Shown here piece by piece: positions 1 through 9,496 of a stretch of DNA of 64,000 nt. The notes under the pieces were generated by a model. That model saw only the letters and a list, made by a program, of their open reading frames with translations, did not search any database and was not told the origin of the DNA. Numbering within the stretch: the stretch's first letter is position 1; each line of letters opens with the position of its first letter. Origin of the DNA: an uncultured Desulfuromonadales bacterium. GTDB taxonomy: Bacteria; Desulfobacterota; Desulfuromonadia; Geobacterales; Pseudopelobacteraceae. A program made the translations under genes and the position numbers. Location of the stretch: contig CAIPTY010000093.1 in NCBI GenBank assembly GCA_903868145.1, positions 1-64,000 of the forward strand, read 5' to 3'.

Positions 1-1135
1 CTATCTTGGCGACTGTCCCTGTGGTCGTGAACTTGGCCGTCAAAGCCGTTACGTCTGTCCCGGACGGCAGGGTCACCGCTATGGTCTTTGCCAGTTCATT
101 TATGGTTCCCGGATACGCGGTAAACCCGACAAAAGAATATGAGGTTATGGTCTTGAGAGGGCTCGGGGCCAAGGTTACGGTTACGGTATACGTCGCCGTT
201 GACAGGTCTGCCGCAGTTACCGTATATGCCTTCGAAGTTGTGAAGTTATTCGTCGGGGCCGCCTCGCTCGTCTGAACAACCGCCCCTATCTTGACGCCTG
301 TCCCTGTGGTCGTGAATTTGGCCGTCAAGGCCGTTACGTCTGTCCCGAACGGCAGGGTCACCGCTATGCTCTTTGCCGCTTCATCCACCGTTCCAGGAAA
401 ACCGGTAAACCCTACAAACGAATATGCGGTTATGGTCTTGAGGGAGCTCGGTGCCAATGTTACGGTTACGGTTACAGTATACGTCGCCGTTGATTGGTCT
501 GCCGCAGTTACCGTGTATGCCTTCGGTGCTGAGAAGTTATTCGTCGGGGCCGCCTCGCTCGTCTGAACAACCGCGCCTATCTTGACGACTGTACCTGTGG
601 TCGTGAATTTTGCCGTCAAGGCCGTTACGTCTGTCCCGGACGGCAGGGTCACCGCTATGGTTTTTGCCGCTTCATCCACCGTTCCCGGAAACGCGGCAAA
701 GCCGACAAACGAGTAAGCGGTTATGGCTTTGGCAGAAATCGAGGCAACACTTACTGTCACTGTATATGTGGCTTCTTTGCCGCCGGCAGCAGTGACGGTG
801 TATGTCACCGAGCTTGTGAAATTATTGGCAGTTACCCCGCTCATCTGGGCCGTTGCTCCAATCTTCACTATTGTGCCGGTTGTCGTATAGGTAGCAATCA
901 GTGTCGTGAGGTCTGTACCGTACGGCACTGCTACCGCTATGGTCTTTGCCGGTTCATTTATCGTTCCCGCAATCCCTGAGAGTGAATATGCGGTTATAAC
1001 CGGCGCGACTTCTGAGCCTCCAGGCTCATTCCATGTCCCGCCGCCTCCGCCACCACATCCTGTCAGCATACTCATAACAACGCCTAAAATCGCCATACAG
1101 ACACAATACGTTTTCAGCTCTTTAAACTTTTTCAT
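1..1135 (-). CDS. Repeat-containing lipoprotein, C-terminus cut by window edge
   Basis: The minus frame is open from ATG at 1135 to the window start, so the 3' end is missing. The protein begins MKKFKELKTYC, has a hydrophobic stretch and a lipobox-like MLTGC followed by a poly-Gly run, so it is probably a surface lipoprotein. The rest is tandem units of about 95 residues containing motifs such as ITAYSFVGF, PGTVDEAAKTIAV, TDVTALTAKFTTTG and YTVTVT. These resemble the bacterial DUF5018/Ig-like beta-sandwich repeats, but the family assignment is from memory. An AAGGAAT-type ribosome site precedes the ATG. Plus-strand open frames here are shadows of the repeats. A sigma-54-like promoter lies upstream at 1311-1325. 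Confidence 0.8.
   Translation of the reverse strand, partial: MKKFKELKTYCVCMAILGVVMSMLTGCGGGGGGTWNEPGGSEVAPVITAYSLSGIAGTINEPAKTIAVAVPYGTDLTTLIATYTTTGTIVKIGATAQMSGVTANNFTSSVTYTVTAAGGKEATYTVTVSVASISAKAITAYSFVGFAAFPGTVDEAAKTIAVTLPSGTDVTALTAKFTTTGTVVKIGAVVQTSEAAPTNNFSAPKAYTVTAADQSTATYTVTVTVTLAPSSLKTITAYSFVGFTGFPGTVDEAAKSIAVTLPFGTDVTALTAKFTTTGTGVKIGAVVQTSEAAPTNNFTTSKAYTVTAADLSTATYTVTVTLAPSPLKTITSYSFVGFTAYPGTINELAKTIAVTLPSGTDVTALTAKFTTTGTVAKI
24..660 (-). repeat. Tandem coding repeats, 285-291 bp period
   Basis: The same ~60-bp block starting GTCGTGAA (plus-strand reading) recurs at 24, 309 and 600, spaced 285 and 291 bp (95 and 97 codons). The 6-bp difference comes from an extra GTTACG unit in a short GGTTAC run near 460-480. 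Copies are nearly identical at DNA level, which suggests recent duplication or gene conversion within the lipoprotein gene. Confidence 0.85.
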
Positions 1136-1310
1136 ACGATTCCTTTCCAGAATGTATTTAAATCACGAATGGTGAAGGCTCGGGCATTACGACAGAGCCC
1201 TCTCGTTTCACTGATTACCCGGGTGAATCTGCTGACTTTTTTCATAAGATCCATTCACAGCAAAAATCCAACTGTGCCTGGAATGATCACAAGCACAGGC
1301 AGGAAGTAAG

Positions 1311-1325
1311 GCAAGGAACCTGCCA
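1311..1325 (-). promoter_or_regulatory. Putative sigma-54 promoter for the repeat lipoprotein
   Basis: Minus strand reads TGGCAGGTTCCTTGC, with GG and GC separated by exactly 10 bp as in the -24/-12 consensus TGGCAC-N5-TTGC. It lies 176 bp upstream of the ATG at 1135 and is divergent from the promoter at 1570. No strong upstream element is seen for it; the 1426-1456 element could be shared. Confidence 0.5.
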
Positions 1326-1425
1326 ACAAGATGAGTGAGCAGCAGATGGATAGGATAACCATTAAATACAGGGCATTATGACGGCGGGAGGGAATTTTCT
1401 GGTATATTGATGCGATTCATAAAGC

Positions 1426-1456
1426 CACAATATGTGACGGAACCGCAACATGCTGC
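1426..1456 (+). promoter_or_regulatory. Possible enhancer element (weak copy) between divergent promoters
   Basis: This stretch matches the 31-bp consensus derived from the other elements in the window at about 15 positions, mainly the ATATGTGACGG core. It lies 144 bp upstream of the -24 GG at 1570 and about 100-130 bp from the divergent promoter at 1311-1325. It is weaker than the other copies and may be chance. Confidence 0.3.
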
Positions 1457-1569
1457 GGGCTGTCTTGGTGTGATCCTGCACCAGAAGCGGCGTGCCTGTT
1501 TGCTTATGTTAAGCCTCAGATCAAGCAACGGCCATTACCGGTCAGTATCCTGATTCCGCCGGATCCGTG

Positions 1570-1584
1570 AGGCACAGAGGTTGC
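1570..1584 (+). promoter_or_regulatory. Putative sigma-54 promoter of the CheBR-kinase-EBP operon
   Basis: AGGCACAGAGGTTGC has the -24 GGCAC and -12 TTGC elements at correct spacing; only the first T of the consensus is changed. It ends 66 bp before the ATG at 1650. If active, the operon encoding the sigma-54 activator would itself be sigma-54 dependent, allowing autoregulation. Confidence 0.55.
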
Positions 1585-1649
1585 AGTGTTCCCAATCGTG
1601 GCAAATTATACTTTTAGGACAATTAATGAAATGCTGATACCCTATTGAC

Positions 1650-4277
1650 ATGAAGAAACAGACAAAATCGGCTCTCAGTTGCAATGAACCTGCCCTTGAA
1701 GTGGAGAAATGTTCCCCGCCACGTAAGGGTTGCGCTCATTTCCCTATTGCGGGCATCGGCGCATCCGCCGGGGGACTGGAAGCGTTGGAATTGTTTCTCC
1801 GTCACGTCCCCGAACAAAGCGGGATTGCCTATATCATAGTTCAGCACCTTGATCCGTCCCACAAGGGAATCATGCCCGAACTGCTCCAGCGCGCCACAAA
1901 AATGGAGGTTTTCCAGGTAAGTGACCGGATGAAGGTTAAGCCGAACTGTGTCTATGTCATCCCCCCCAACAAGGACATGTCGATCCTGCACGATGTACTG
2001 TACCTGTTCGAACCGGCGTCGACCCGCGGTCTGCGTCTTCCGATAGATTTTTTTCTCCGCTCCCTGGCCGAAGACCGGGAGACCGGCAGCATCGGAATCA
2101 TCCTGTCCGGCATGGGTTCGGACGGTACGCTCGGTCTCAGGGCAATCAAGGAGAAGGGGGGCATGGCGCTGGTGCAGGAGCCTGCTTCAGCCAAATTTGA
2201 CAGCATGCCCACAAGCGCCATCAATGCGGGCCTGGCCGACCTGATCGCCCCGGCTGAGAACCTGGCGGTAAAACTGATCGACCTCCTCCAGCATCCTCCT
2301 GTCTTGACCAGAACCGATCCACCCCTGGATGAAAAGGATCAGAGCGCTCTGGAGAAAGTCCTGATTCTGCTGCGATCCAAGACCGGCAATGACTTCTCGT
2401 TGTACAAAAAACACACTATCTACCGCAGGATCGAGCGGCGCATGAGCGTCCACCAGATTACCCGGATCAGTGTCTATGTCCGCTATCTGCAGGAGAACCT
2501 TCAGGAAGTTGAGCTGCTCTTTAAAGAGCTGCTGATCGGCGTCACCAGCTTTTTTCGCGACCCGGAGATATGGAAACAGGTGCAGGATGAAGCCTTTCCG
2601 GCGTTACTGGATGGCTACCCGTCCGGCGGCTGCCTGCGAGCCTGGTCCACCGGCTGCTCAACCGGTGAAGAGGCCTATTCGCTGGCAATTACCTTTAAAG
2701 AGGCTCTGGAACAGCTTAATCCCAAAGGACTTTTCACACTGCAGATTTTTGCCACCGATCTGGACCAGGACGGGATTGACATAGCCCGCCGGGCGGTGTA
2801 TCCGGCCAAAATAGCCGCGGAAATGAGCCCCGAGCGGCTGCAGCGGTATTTTATCAAGGACGGCAGCGACTACCGGGTCTGCAAGGAGATCCGCGAGATG
2901 GTGACCTTCGCCACCCAGAACATCATCATGGATCCACCCTTTACCAGACTGGATATTCTGATCTGCCGCAACCTGCTGATCTATCTGGCACCGGAACTCC
3001 AGAAAAAGATCATGCCGCTCTTCCACTACAGCCTGAACCCGGAGGGCGTCCTGTTTTTGGGGAGTGCGGAGTCTGTCAGCACCTTCACCGATCTCTTTGT
3101 ACCGCTGAACCGCAAATCGAGGCTTTTCCGAAAGCGGGAATCGCTTCTGCCCGCCGAACCGCTATCGTTTCCGGCCACGATTGTCCCACTGCGGCCGGGA
3201 GTTGCCAAGGAGTCACCAATGATGAAACCATCTGTCAATCTCCAGTCGCTCGCAGATCAGCTGCTCCTGCAGCACTTCTCCCCCGCGGCCGTGTTGACCA
3301 ACGACAAGGGCGATATCATTTATATCAACGGGAAAACCGGCAGCTATCTTGAACCGGCTGCCGGGAAGGCCAACTGGAATATTTTCGCCATGGCCCGCGA
3401 GGGGCTCTGTTTTGATCTGGGGAGTGCCTTCCGGAGATCACTCCGGCAAAAAGAGCCCGTCACCGTCAACGGGCTAAAAACCGGAACCGGTGACCGTGAG
3501 CAGGTCGTCGATATAACGGTGCAGATGATTCAGGAACCTGAGGCGCTGCGGGGCATGGTCATAATCGTTTTCAGCGATGTGATCGGGGTGCCGGGTAAAA
3601 AAGTGTCGACGCGATCCAGGACAGCTCCAATCGACAGTTCCGTGGTGCAGGAACTCCAACAGGCTCGCGAGAACCTTCAAACAACCCGGGAAGAGATGCA
3701 AACTTCACAGGAGGAACTCACCTCCACCAATGAAGAGCTGCAATCGACAAATGAAGAGCTGCAGTCCGCCAATGAGGAGCTGACCACCTCCCGGGAAGAG
3801 ATGCAATCCTTAAACGAAGAACTGCAGACAGTGAACGCAGAACAGCAATCCAAAATGGATGAATTTGTCCGGGTAAACGACGACATGCGAAACCTGCTCA
3901 ACAGCACGGAAATTGTCACCGTTTTCCTTGATGATAAACTGCATATCCGGCGTTTCACGACCGGAGCGGATACAATCTTCAAGCTGCTTCCGGGCGATGT
4001 GGGACGGCCACTTTCAGACATTGTGACCGACCTGCACTACCCAGGTATGACCGAAGATGCATGGGAGGTGTTGCGGACGCTGGCCTTTTCGGAAAAACAG
4101 ATCACCGCCGGAAACGGGCGCTGGTATGCAGTGCGCATTATGCCTTACCGCACCGTAGAGAACCTGATCTCGGGATTGGTAATCACCTTTGCAAACATCA
4201 CTGAAACAAAAATAATGGAAACAGGACTGCGTGAGGAAATTGCGCGACTGAAGGGTCTGCTTGAGGACAAAGGGTAA
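1650..4277 (+). CDS. CheB-CheR-PAS fusion protein (chemotaxis methylesterase/methyltransferase type)
   Basis: An 875-residue cytoplasmic signalling protein. Residues ~31-210 are a CheB methylesterase domain with the expected triad: Ser39 in GASAGG, His66 in VQHLDPS and Asp158 in GMGSDG. Residues ~230-480 are CheR with the SAM-binding STGCSTGEEAYS near 333-344. A long Glu/Gln/Ser-rich coiled coil (EELQSTNEELQ-type heptads, ~670-735) leads to a PAS-like domain (~740-850). Many family members continue into a histidine kinase; this one stops after PAS, and a separate kinase gene follows six bases later. No obvious Shine-Dalgarno precedes the ATG. It may sense through PAS and modify a partner rather than act on chemoreceptors, since no MCP is nearby. 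Confidence 0.9.
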   Translation: MKKQTKSALSCNEPALEVEKCSPPRKGCAHFPIAGIGASAGGLEALELFLRHVPEQSGIAYIIVQHLDPSHKGIMPELLQRATKMEVFQVSDRMKVKPNCVYVIPPNKDMSILHDVLYLFEPASTRGLRLPIDFFLRSLAEDRETGSIGIILSGMGSDGTLGLRAIKEKGGMALVQEPASAKFDSMPTSAINAGLADLIAPAENLAVKLIDLLQHPPVLTRTDPPLDEKDQSALEKVLILLRSKTGNDFSLYKKHTIYRRIERRMSVHQITRISVYVRYLQENLQEVELLFKELLIGVTSFFRDPEIWKQVQDEAFPALLDGYPSGGCLRAWSTGCSTGEEAYSLAITFKEALEQLNPKGLFTLQIFATDLDQDGIDIARRAVYPAKIAAEMSPERLQRYFIKDGSDYRVCKEIREMVTFATQNIIMDPPFTRLDILICRNLLIYLAPELQKKIMPLFHYSLNPEGVLFLGSAESVSTFTDLFVPLNRKSRLFRKRESLLPAEPLSFPATIVPLRPGVAKESPMMKPSVNLQSLADQLLLQHFSPAAVLTNDKGDIIYINGKTGSYLEPAAGKANWNIFAMAREGLCFDLGSAFRRSLRQKEPVTVNGLKTGTGDREQVVDITVQMIQEPEALRGMVIIVFSDVIGVPGKKVSTRSRTAPIDSSVVQELQQARENLQTTREEMQTSQEELTSTNEELQSTNEELQSANEELTTSREEMQSLNEELQTVNAEQQSKMDEFVRVNDDMRNLLNSTEIVTVFLDDKLHIRRFTTGADTIFKLLPGDVGRPLSDIVTDLHYPGMTEDAWEVLRTLAFSEKQITAGNGRWYAVRIMPYRTVENLISGLVITFANITETKIMETGLREEIARLKGLLEDKG

Positions 4278-4283
4278 CGATCA

Positions 4284-6842
4284 ATGAAAAGCAGTTATAA
4301 GGTAATTGCATCACTCACGTTCCTGGTTCTCCTGGTTTCGTTGATGATGACGCTGAGCTTCAGAGCATTCCGGCAAATCGAAATAACTGCCGAAACACGC
4401 AAACAGGTCGAAAGTTTCAACGGACATGAAGCGAAACTGCTTGCGCAACACGAAGCAGTCTTTACATCAGGCATGCGCAGTCTGTTTATTATCATTGTCC
4501 TCTCCAACCTCGTGATGCTGATTTTGACAGCCGCATTTATTTATCTGATTTACCGGGAATCACAGCAGCAGCTCAAAAATGTTATTAATCTGGAAAATGA
4601 GCGTCTGCTGGCGGTTCAGGAGGCCACTAACACTCAGTTGCTGCAGACCAATGAAATCTTTCGGGTAAATGAGGAAACGACGAGAAAGCTGGTCAGCGAA
4701 CTTGAAGTGTTCCAGATCGAAATGGATACCCAGAATACCGAGTTGCGACGATCCCAGGAAGAGCTTCAAACCCAGCAGATAGAGCTTGAACTGCAAAATG
4801 ATGAACTGCAGCAGGCACGTGAGAGTCTTGAGGTCTCGCGTAATAAATATACCGAACTCTATGACTTCGCACCGGTCGGCTATTTCACTTTTGATGAACA
4901 CGGAGTGATCCGGGAGGTAAACCTTGCCGGCGCGCAGATGCTGGGAATCGAGAGAAGTCGGCTTACCGATACACCATTTGCCAGTTTAATTACCGATGAA
5001 GCTGAACAGGGGATTTTTTCCGGACACCTGTCAACAGTGGTGCAGGGCCTCGGTATTCAAAGATGTGAGTTCAAACTTAAGGGAAAAGATCACACCGAAA
5101 TGTATGCTCTGGTCCAGAGCGTCTGTATTGACACTATCGACGACAAGGGCAGATATATCCTCTCCTCCGTTATTGATAGCACCGCCAGCAAAAAATTGGA
5201 GGCGGAAATCCAGGACGCCCGGGAATATTCCGAAAATATTGTAGAAACCCTGCACAAACCACTGATAGTCATGAGTTCAGATCTGAAGATCCTCACTGCC
5301 AACCGCAACTTCTATGAAACTTTCAAGGTTACCCCCGAGGAAACCATCGGAAATTTCATCTACGACCTCGGCAACCGACAATGGGACATACCCAAGCTGC
5401 GGGTTCTTTTTGAGGACATCCTCCCCAATGACAGCGTATTCAACGGTTATGAAGTCGATCATCATTTTCCCGGCATCGGCCGCAAGATTTTTCTGCTGAA
5501 TGCCCGCCAGATCGTCCGGAAGAACATCGGCTCGCACATAATCCTTCTGGCCATGGAAGACCACACCGAGCGCAAGCTTATCGAAGCAGAACGTGTGCGC
5601 CTCGAACGGGTATTACAGGATAAGAACACCGAACTTGTGCACGCCACACTCATAGCGGAAAGGGCCAGCCGGGCTAAATCGGATTTCCTTTCCAGCATGA
5701 GTCATGAACTGCGCACCCCGCTCAGTGCCATCCTCGGCTTTGCCCAGCTCATTGAATCAGGCGAACCTGTACCGACTTCCAACCAAAAACGAAGTATCGA
5801 TCAGATTCTCAAAGCGGGCTGGTATCTGCTGGAGCTGATCAACGAGATACTTGATCTCGCGGTGATCGAATCAGGTAACCTTTTAATGTCGCTGGAAACG
5901 GTTGCCCTGTCTGAAATCATGCACGAATGTGAGGCCATGATTGAACCGCAAGCTGAAAAGCGCGGCATCAAGCTGCACTTTGCCCATATCGAAACTGACT
6001 GCTATGTCAAAGCAGATCGTACGCGGGCCAAGCAGGTTCTCATAAACCTGCTTTCTAACGCAATAAAGTACAACAGGGCTGATGGCCGGGTTACCGTGGA
6101 CGCAGTATTCAGAGGCGCGGATATTATCAGGATCAGTGTGAGAGATACCGGAGAAGGACTGGCTCCGGAACAGGTGGCCAAGCTGTTTCAACCATTCAAC
6201 CGGCTCGGGCAGGAAACCAGCACAGAGCAGGGTACCGGCATCGGCCTGGTAGTCTGCAAACGCCTGGTTGAATGGATGGGGGGAACCATCAATGCGGAAA
6301 GCACGGTCGGGGAAGGGAGTGTCTTCTGGTTTGAACTTAATCTCACAACTGAGCCGCCGTTGGCAAACCATACAGATAAAGCTGTATCAGCCTCACCGGA
6401 GCATCTCGAAGGGGAAGAGCCCTTGTACACCGTACTCTACGTCGAGGACAATCCTGCCAACCTGATGCTGGTCGAAGATATCATTGCGCGGAGACCCGAT
6501 ATCCGCCTGGTGAGTGCTGGAGACAGTAAAAGAGGAATAGAGCTTGCGCGCTCTGCCATGCCGGATGTCATCCTGATGGACATCCACCTGCCGGGTATGA
6601 GCGGTGTCGATGCCATGAAGATTCTGGTGGCAGACGCGGAAACGGGGCATATTCCGGTAATTGCGCTCAGTGCCAATGCGATACCCCGCGATATTGAAAA
6701 GGGTCTGAAAGCCGGATTTTTTCGTTACCTCACAAAACCGGTCAAAGTAATCGAATTTATGGATACAATTGATCTGGCATTGAAATTTGCAAAAATAAAG
6801 AAATCAGGTTATCGCACATCAATCAAAAAGGAACAAACATGA
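4284..6842 (+). CDS. Membrane hybrid histidine kinase, PAS-PAS-HisKA-HATPase-REC
   Basis: 852 residues. Two N-terminal membrane helices (~8-28 and ~66-90) bracket only ~40 residues, so the periplasmic sensor is minimal. A coiled coil with [13 protein letters not shown] heptads follows, then PAS (~190-300), a second PAS (~310-430) with the [14 protein letters not shown] signature, HisKA with phospho-acceptor His474 in SHELRTPL, HATPase_c with GTGIGL, and a C-terminal receiver with Asp766 in MDIHLPG. It starts 6 bp after the CheB-CheR fusion and overlaps the response regulator downstream by 4 bp (ATGA), so the three are cotranscribed. The second PAS is nearly the same as those at 11642 and 18149. 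It probably feeds phosphate to the sigma-54 regulator. Confidence 0.92.
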   Translation: MKSSYKVIASLTFLVLLVSLMMTLSFRAFRQIEITAETRKQVESFNGHEAKLLAQHEAVFTSGMRSLFIIIVLSNLVMLILTAAFIYLIYRESQQQLKNVINLENERLLAVQEATNTQLLQTNEIFRVNEETTRKLVSELEVFQIEMDTQNTELRRSQEELQTQQIELELQNDELQQARESLEVSRNKYTELYDFAPVGYFTFDEHGVIREVNLAGAQMLGIERSRLTDTPFASLITDEAEQGIFSGHLSTVVQGLGIQRCEFKLKGKDHTEMYALVQSVCIDTIDDKGRYILSSVIDSTASKKLEAEIQDAREYSENIVETLHKPLIVMSSDLKILTANRNFYETFKVTPEETIGNFIYDLGNRQWDIPKLRVLFEDILPNDSVFNGYEVDHHFPGIGRKIFLLNARQIVRKNIGSHIILLAMEDHTERKLIEAERVRLERVLQDKNTELVHATLIAERASRAKSDFLSSMSHELRTPLSAILGFAQLIESGEPVPTSNQKRSIDQILKAGWYLLELINEILDLAVIESGNLLMSLETVALSEIMHECEAMIEPQAEKRGIKLHFAHIETDCYVKADRTRAKQVLINLLSNAIKYNRADGRVTVDAVFRGADIIRISVRDTGEGLAPEQVAKLFQPFNRLGQETSTEQGTGIGLVVCKRLVEWMGGTINAESTVGEGSVFWFELNLTTEPPLANHTDKAVSASPEHLEGEEPLYTVLYVEDNPANLMLVEDIIARRPDIRLVSAGDSKRGIELARSAMPDVILMDIHLPGMSGVDAMKILVADAETGHIPVIALSANAIPRDIEKGLKAGFFRYLTKPVKVIEFMDTIDLALKFAKIKKSGYRTSIKKEQT

Positions 6843-8389
6843 TACTTACGGAGTCTGAATTGCATAATTCCAGCATCCTGATAGTTGACGATCAGGAGCC
6901 CAATGTCATTCTGCTTGAGCAGATGCTTTGTGATGCCGGCTACACCTCCATATCCTCAACGATCAATCCGAAAGAGGTCTGCGCACTGCATCTGAAAAAC
7001 AACTACGATCTGATCCTGCTCGACCTTCAGATGCCGGGCATGGATGGGTTTCAGGTAATGGAACGCCTCAAGGCGGACAATGTGGACAGCTATCTCCCTG
7101 TCCTCGTGATCACCGCCCAACCGGAACTCAAACTGCGCGCACTGCAAGCCGGTGCAAAAGATTTTGTAGCCAAGCCATTTGATCTGGTCGAAGTCAAAAT
7201 GCGAATCCGAAACATGCTGGAAGTGCGACTGCTGTACAAAAAACTTGAAGGCCACAAAACCATCCTGGAAGAGAAAGTACGGGAACGGACAGAAGAACTG
7301 CAGAAGGCAAACATACAGCTTACACTGGAAGTCAGCGAACGCAAAAAGGTAGAAGGGTCACTCCAGAGTACCTATGCAGAAATAAAAGTGTTGAAAGACC
7401 GTCTCCAGGCCGAAAATATCTATCTGCAGCAGGAGGTCGACCAGCACTACAACTTCGGCGAGATTATCGGCCAAAGCACGATACTCTCATGCGTATTTTC
7501 CCAGGTTGAGCAGGTAGCCCCCATGAACGCAACCGTCCTGCTGCTGGGCGAAACCGGCACCGGAAAGGGTGTGGTGGCGCGTGCCATCCACAGCAAAAGC
7601 ACTCGCAAGAATCGACCGCTGATAACCGTCAACTGCACGACACTGCCGGCAACCCTGGTGGAAAGCGAGCTATTCGGCCGGGAACGGGGAGCGTTTACCG
7701 GTTCCGATGCCCGTCAGATCGGACGATTTGAACTGGCAGACGGCGGAACAATCTTCCTGGACGAAATCGGCGAAATGCCCCTGGAACTGCAATGCAAACT
7801 GCTGCGGGTCATCCAGGACGGCGAGTTTGAAAGACTGGGCAGTCCCCGCACTATCAAGACTGATGTTCGAATCATCGCAGCCACCAACCGCAATCTGGCC
7901 GAAGAGGTCAAAAACGGCACGTTCCGGGAAGATCTGTTCTATCGCCTTAATGTGTTTCCGATCACCATGCCGCCGCTCCGGCAGCGGAAGGAAGACATAC
8001 CGCTGCTGGTCAATCACTTTGTCAACAAATTCAACCACAAGATCGGCAAGAAGATAGTGACCGTATCAAAAGACACCCTGAACGTCCTTCAGGAATACTT
8101 CTGGCCCGGCAACGTGCGAGAGCTGGAAAGTGTCGTCGAGCGGGCGGTAATTATCAGCAAAGGGAGTGCGCTACAGGTATTGGACCGTTTTGACACATCA
8201 GTTAAACCTGAGGACGCCTCAGGACTGGAGATCAAAGCGCTCGTCGAACTGGAACACGACCACGTCCTCCAGGTACTCCAGAAAACCGGTTGGCGCATCG
8301 AGGGAAAAAGCGGTGCCGCGATACTGCTTGGTCTTAATCCCAGCACGCTTCGCGCCCGGATGCGTAAATACGGTATCAGCCGTCAATAA
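6839..8389 (+). CDS. Sigma-54 enhancer-binding response regulator (REC-AAA+-Fis HTH)
   Basis: 516 residues of NtrC type. The receiver spans ~12-130 with Asp62 in LLDLQMPG; a coiled coil (~140-205) leads to the AAA+ domain with Walker A GETGTGKG (~236-243), the sigma-54 contact loop GAFTGS (284-289) and Walker B LDEIGEMP. The C-terminus is a Fis-type helix-turn-helix ([16 protein letters not shown]). The loop is usually GAFTGA; here the last residue is Ser. It overlaps the kinase by 4 bp. It is the only sigma-54 activator in the window, which has up to ten sigma-54-like promoters, and so the best candidate for binding the shared upstream elements. That link is inferred. Confidence 0.93.
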   Translation: MILTESELHNSSILIVDDQEPNVILLEQMLCDAGYTSISSTINPKEVCALHLKNNYDLILLDLQMPGMDGFQVMERLKADNVDSYLPVLVITAQPELKLRALQAGAKDFVAKPFDLVEVKMRIRNMLEVRLLYKKLEGHKTILEEKVRERTEELQKANIQLTLEVSERKKVEGSLQSTYAEIKVLKDRLQAENIYLQQEVDQHYNFGEIIGQSTILSCVFSQVEQVAPMNATVLLLGETGTGKGVVARAIHSKSTRKNRPLITVNCTTLPATLVESELFGRERGAFTGSDARQIGRFELADGGTIFLDEIGEMPLELQCKLLRVIQDGEFERLGSPRTIKTDVRIIAATNRNLAEEVKNGTFREDLFYRLNVFPITMPPLRQRKEDIPLLVNHFVNKFNHKIGKKIVTVSKDTLNVLQEYFWPGNVRELESVVERAVIISKGSALQVLDRFDTSVKPEDASGLEIKALVELEHDHVLQVLQKTGWRIEGKSGAAILLGLNPSTLRARMRKYGISRQ

Positions 8390-8419
8390 AATCCTGTATC
8401 TTGCTGCCTCAATGTACTC

Positions 8420-8450
8420 TGTAGAATATGACAGTAATGTCAAATTAGAC
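8420..8450 (+). promoter_or_regulatory. Enhancer element, 130 bp upstream of sigma-54 promoter
   Basis: Contains ATATGACAGTAATGTCAAAT and matches the window consensus (left arm TGTCATATATGACA, right arm ATGTTAAATATGAC) at about 25 of 31 positions. It starts 130 bp before the -24 GG element at 8550, the same distance as the copies at 25363 and 34857. It is the presumed binding site of a sigma-54 activator. Confidence 0.65.
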
Positions 8451-8549
8451 GGATAATCTTGACGGCCTCCTCACCCACCCCATCCTTCACCTTCGTTATT
8501 ATCAAGCAAATCAAGCATGTTGCAGCTTCCATTCCCCCTTCACCCCTTC

Positions 8550-8564
8550 TGGCATATTAGTTGC
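8550..8564 (+). promoter_or_regulatory. Sigma-54 promoter for the SARP-like/stress operon
   Basis: TGGCATATTAGTTGC fits the -24/-12 consensus with correct spacing. It shares the TTAG spacer bases with the promoters at 34988 (ATAG), 39862 (TTAG) and 25493 (CTAG). It lies 79 bp before the chosen start at 8644. Confidence 0.75.
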
Positions 8565-8643
8565 GCTCTCTCCGTCAGGCTGAGCATTGGTAATACTGCG
8601 TTATCTGCTTAACCCTACGCGCAATCAGTTTACGGGGAGTCCC

Positions 8644-9258
8644 ATGAAAACACCTGACGCCGCACTGGATATCCGGACACTGGGAGATTTTCAAATCACG
8701 GTCAATGGAAAGCAGGTTGCCAAAGAGTGGCCAAACGAAACACTTAAAGTGCTTTTCTGTTCGCTGCTATCGCCGCTGGATCTTTCATTCAGCTGGGACA
8801 GGATCTGTCGGGCTCTGTGGGGTATGCCAGCGACCCGAACCAGCCGACGCAGACTGGATGAGAATCATATCAAACCGCTGAACAGTTTTCTGGTCAATGA
8901 ACTGGGTTTCAGCCCACTCATTTCCGACCGGGAAGGTATCAGAATCGACCAGCAGTGTCTCAATCTGGATGCGATCGACTTTCACAATGCCGTCGTAGAT
9001 GGTCTCAAACAGTTTTCGCTCGGCAACAAGCTTACTGCTCTCGAAAATATACATAAGGCTCGATTGCTCTATGCCGGTTCATTTCTGCCGGGTGTACCGG
9101 GTAAAATAGTGGCAAGCACCCGCAACGAGCTTGAATCCATGTACCGTACTGTCGTGTCACACGCCGTTCCGATCACGCAGAGATTCAGCACATCAGCACA
9201 TTCGGAGGCCAGCACATCAACCTGGACGGGTTCGTCACAACCGCCAACATCGGTTTAA
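8644..9258 (+). CDS. AfsR/SARP-like winged-helix regulator, short
   Basis: 204 residues from the ATG at 8644, chosen over upstream in-frame starts because ACGGGGAGTCCC provides a ribosome site. The N-terminus (TLGDFQITVNGKQV, WDRICRALWG, SRRRLDENHIKPLN) matches the OmpR/SARP-type winged helix, and ~105-180 resembles the start of a BTAD tetratricopeptide domain (EGIRIDQQCLNLDAIDFHNAV, ENIHKARLLYAGSFLPG). The last 30 residues are low-complexity Ser/Thr, so the BTAD part looks shortened. It has no receiver. It is first in a run of small stress genes behind a sigma-54 promoter and probably regulates transcription, though the target is unknown. Confidence 0.75.
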   Translation: MKTPDAALDIRTLGDFQITVNGKQVAKEWPNETLKVLFCSLLSPLDLSFSWDRICRALWGMPATRTSRRRLDENHIKPLNSFLVNELGFSPLISDREGIRIDQQCLNLDAIDFHNAVVDGLKQFSLGNKLTALENIHKARLLYAGSFLPGVPGKIVASTRNELESMYRTVVSHAVPITQRFSTSAHSEASTSTWTGSSQPPTSV

Positions 9259-9292
9259 GATTCTTATTTTCTTACAGACACGGGGAGGCACC

Positions 9293-9496
9293 ATGCAGAG
9301 ACACCTGGGTGAAGTCGAAGGAACATTTTTTAAACTGAAGAGCTCATTCAACGAGATCTTCAGGAATGCGAGTGACATGTCAGCCATGAATGCCGCAGGT
9401 ACCACAGAAGAGAACTACGGAACGTATCAGGAAAGAACAGGCCAGTCGGAACCGCACGATTGCCGAACAAATCCCACAGGAGGAAAGACCAGATGA
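9293..9496 (+). CDS. Small unknown protein (67 aa)
   Basis: I do not recognise this gene. The ATG at 9293 has a strong site (CGGGGAGGCACC) and the product begins MQRHLGEVEGTFFKLK, with no signal peptide or membrane segment and a polar, Thr/Gly/Glu-rich tail. Its stop overlaps the start of the next gene by ATGA (9493-9496), indicating translational coupling. It lies between the SARP-like regulator and the Lys/Ala-rich secreted protein. Confidence 0.6.
   Translation: MQRHLGEVEGTFFKLKSSFNEIFRNASDMSAMNAAGTTEENYGTYQERTGQSEPHDCRTNPTGGKTR

Noticed and set aside
24-660. CRISPR-like repetition
   Set aside because: Units are ~285-291 bp and coding, not short repeats with unique spacers.
6-1175. Four plus-strand open frames rich in Val/Thr/Ala
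   Set aside because: They lie antisense to the repeat lipoprotein, repeat with its period and lack ribosome sites.
1400-1415. TGGTATATTGATGC as a sigma-54 promoter
   Set aside because: Spacing between GG and GC is 9 bp and the -24 bases are poor.
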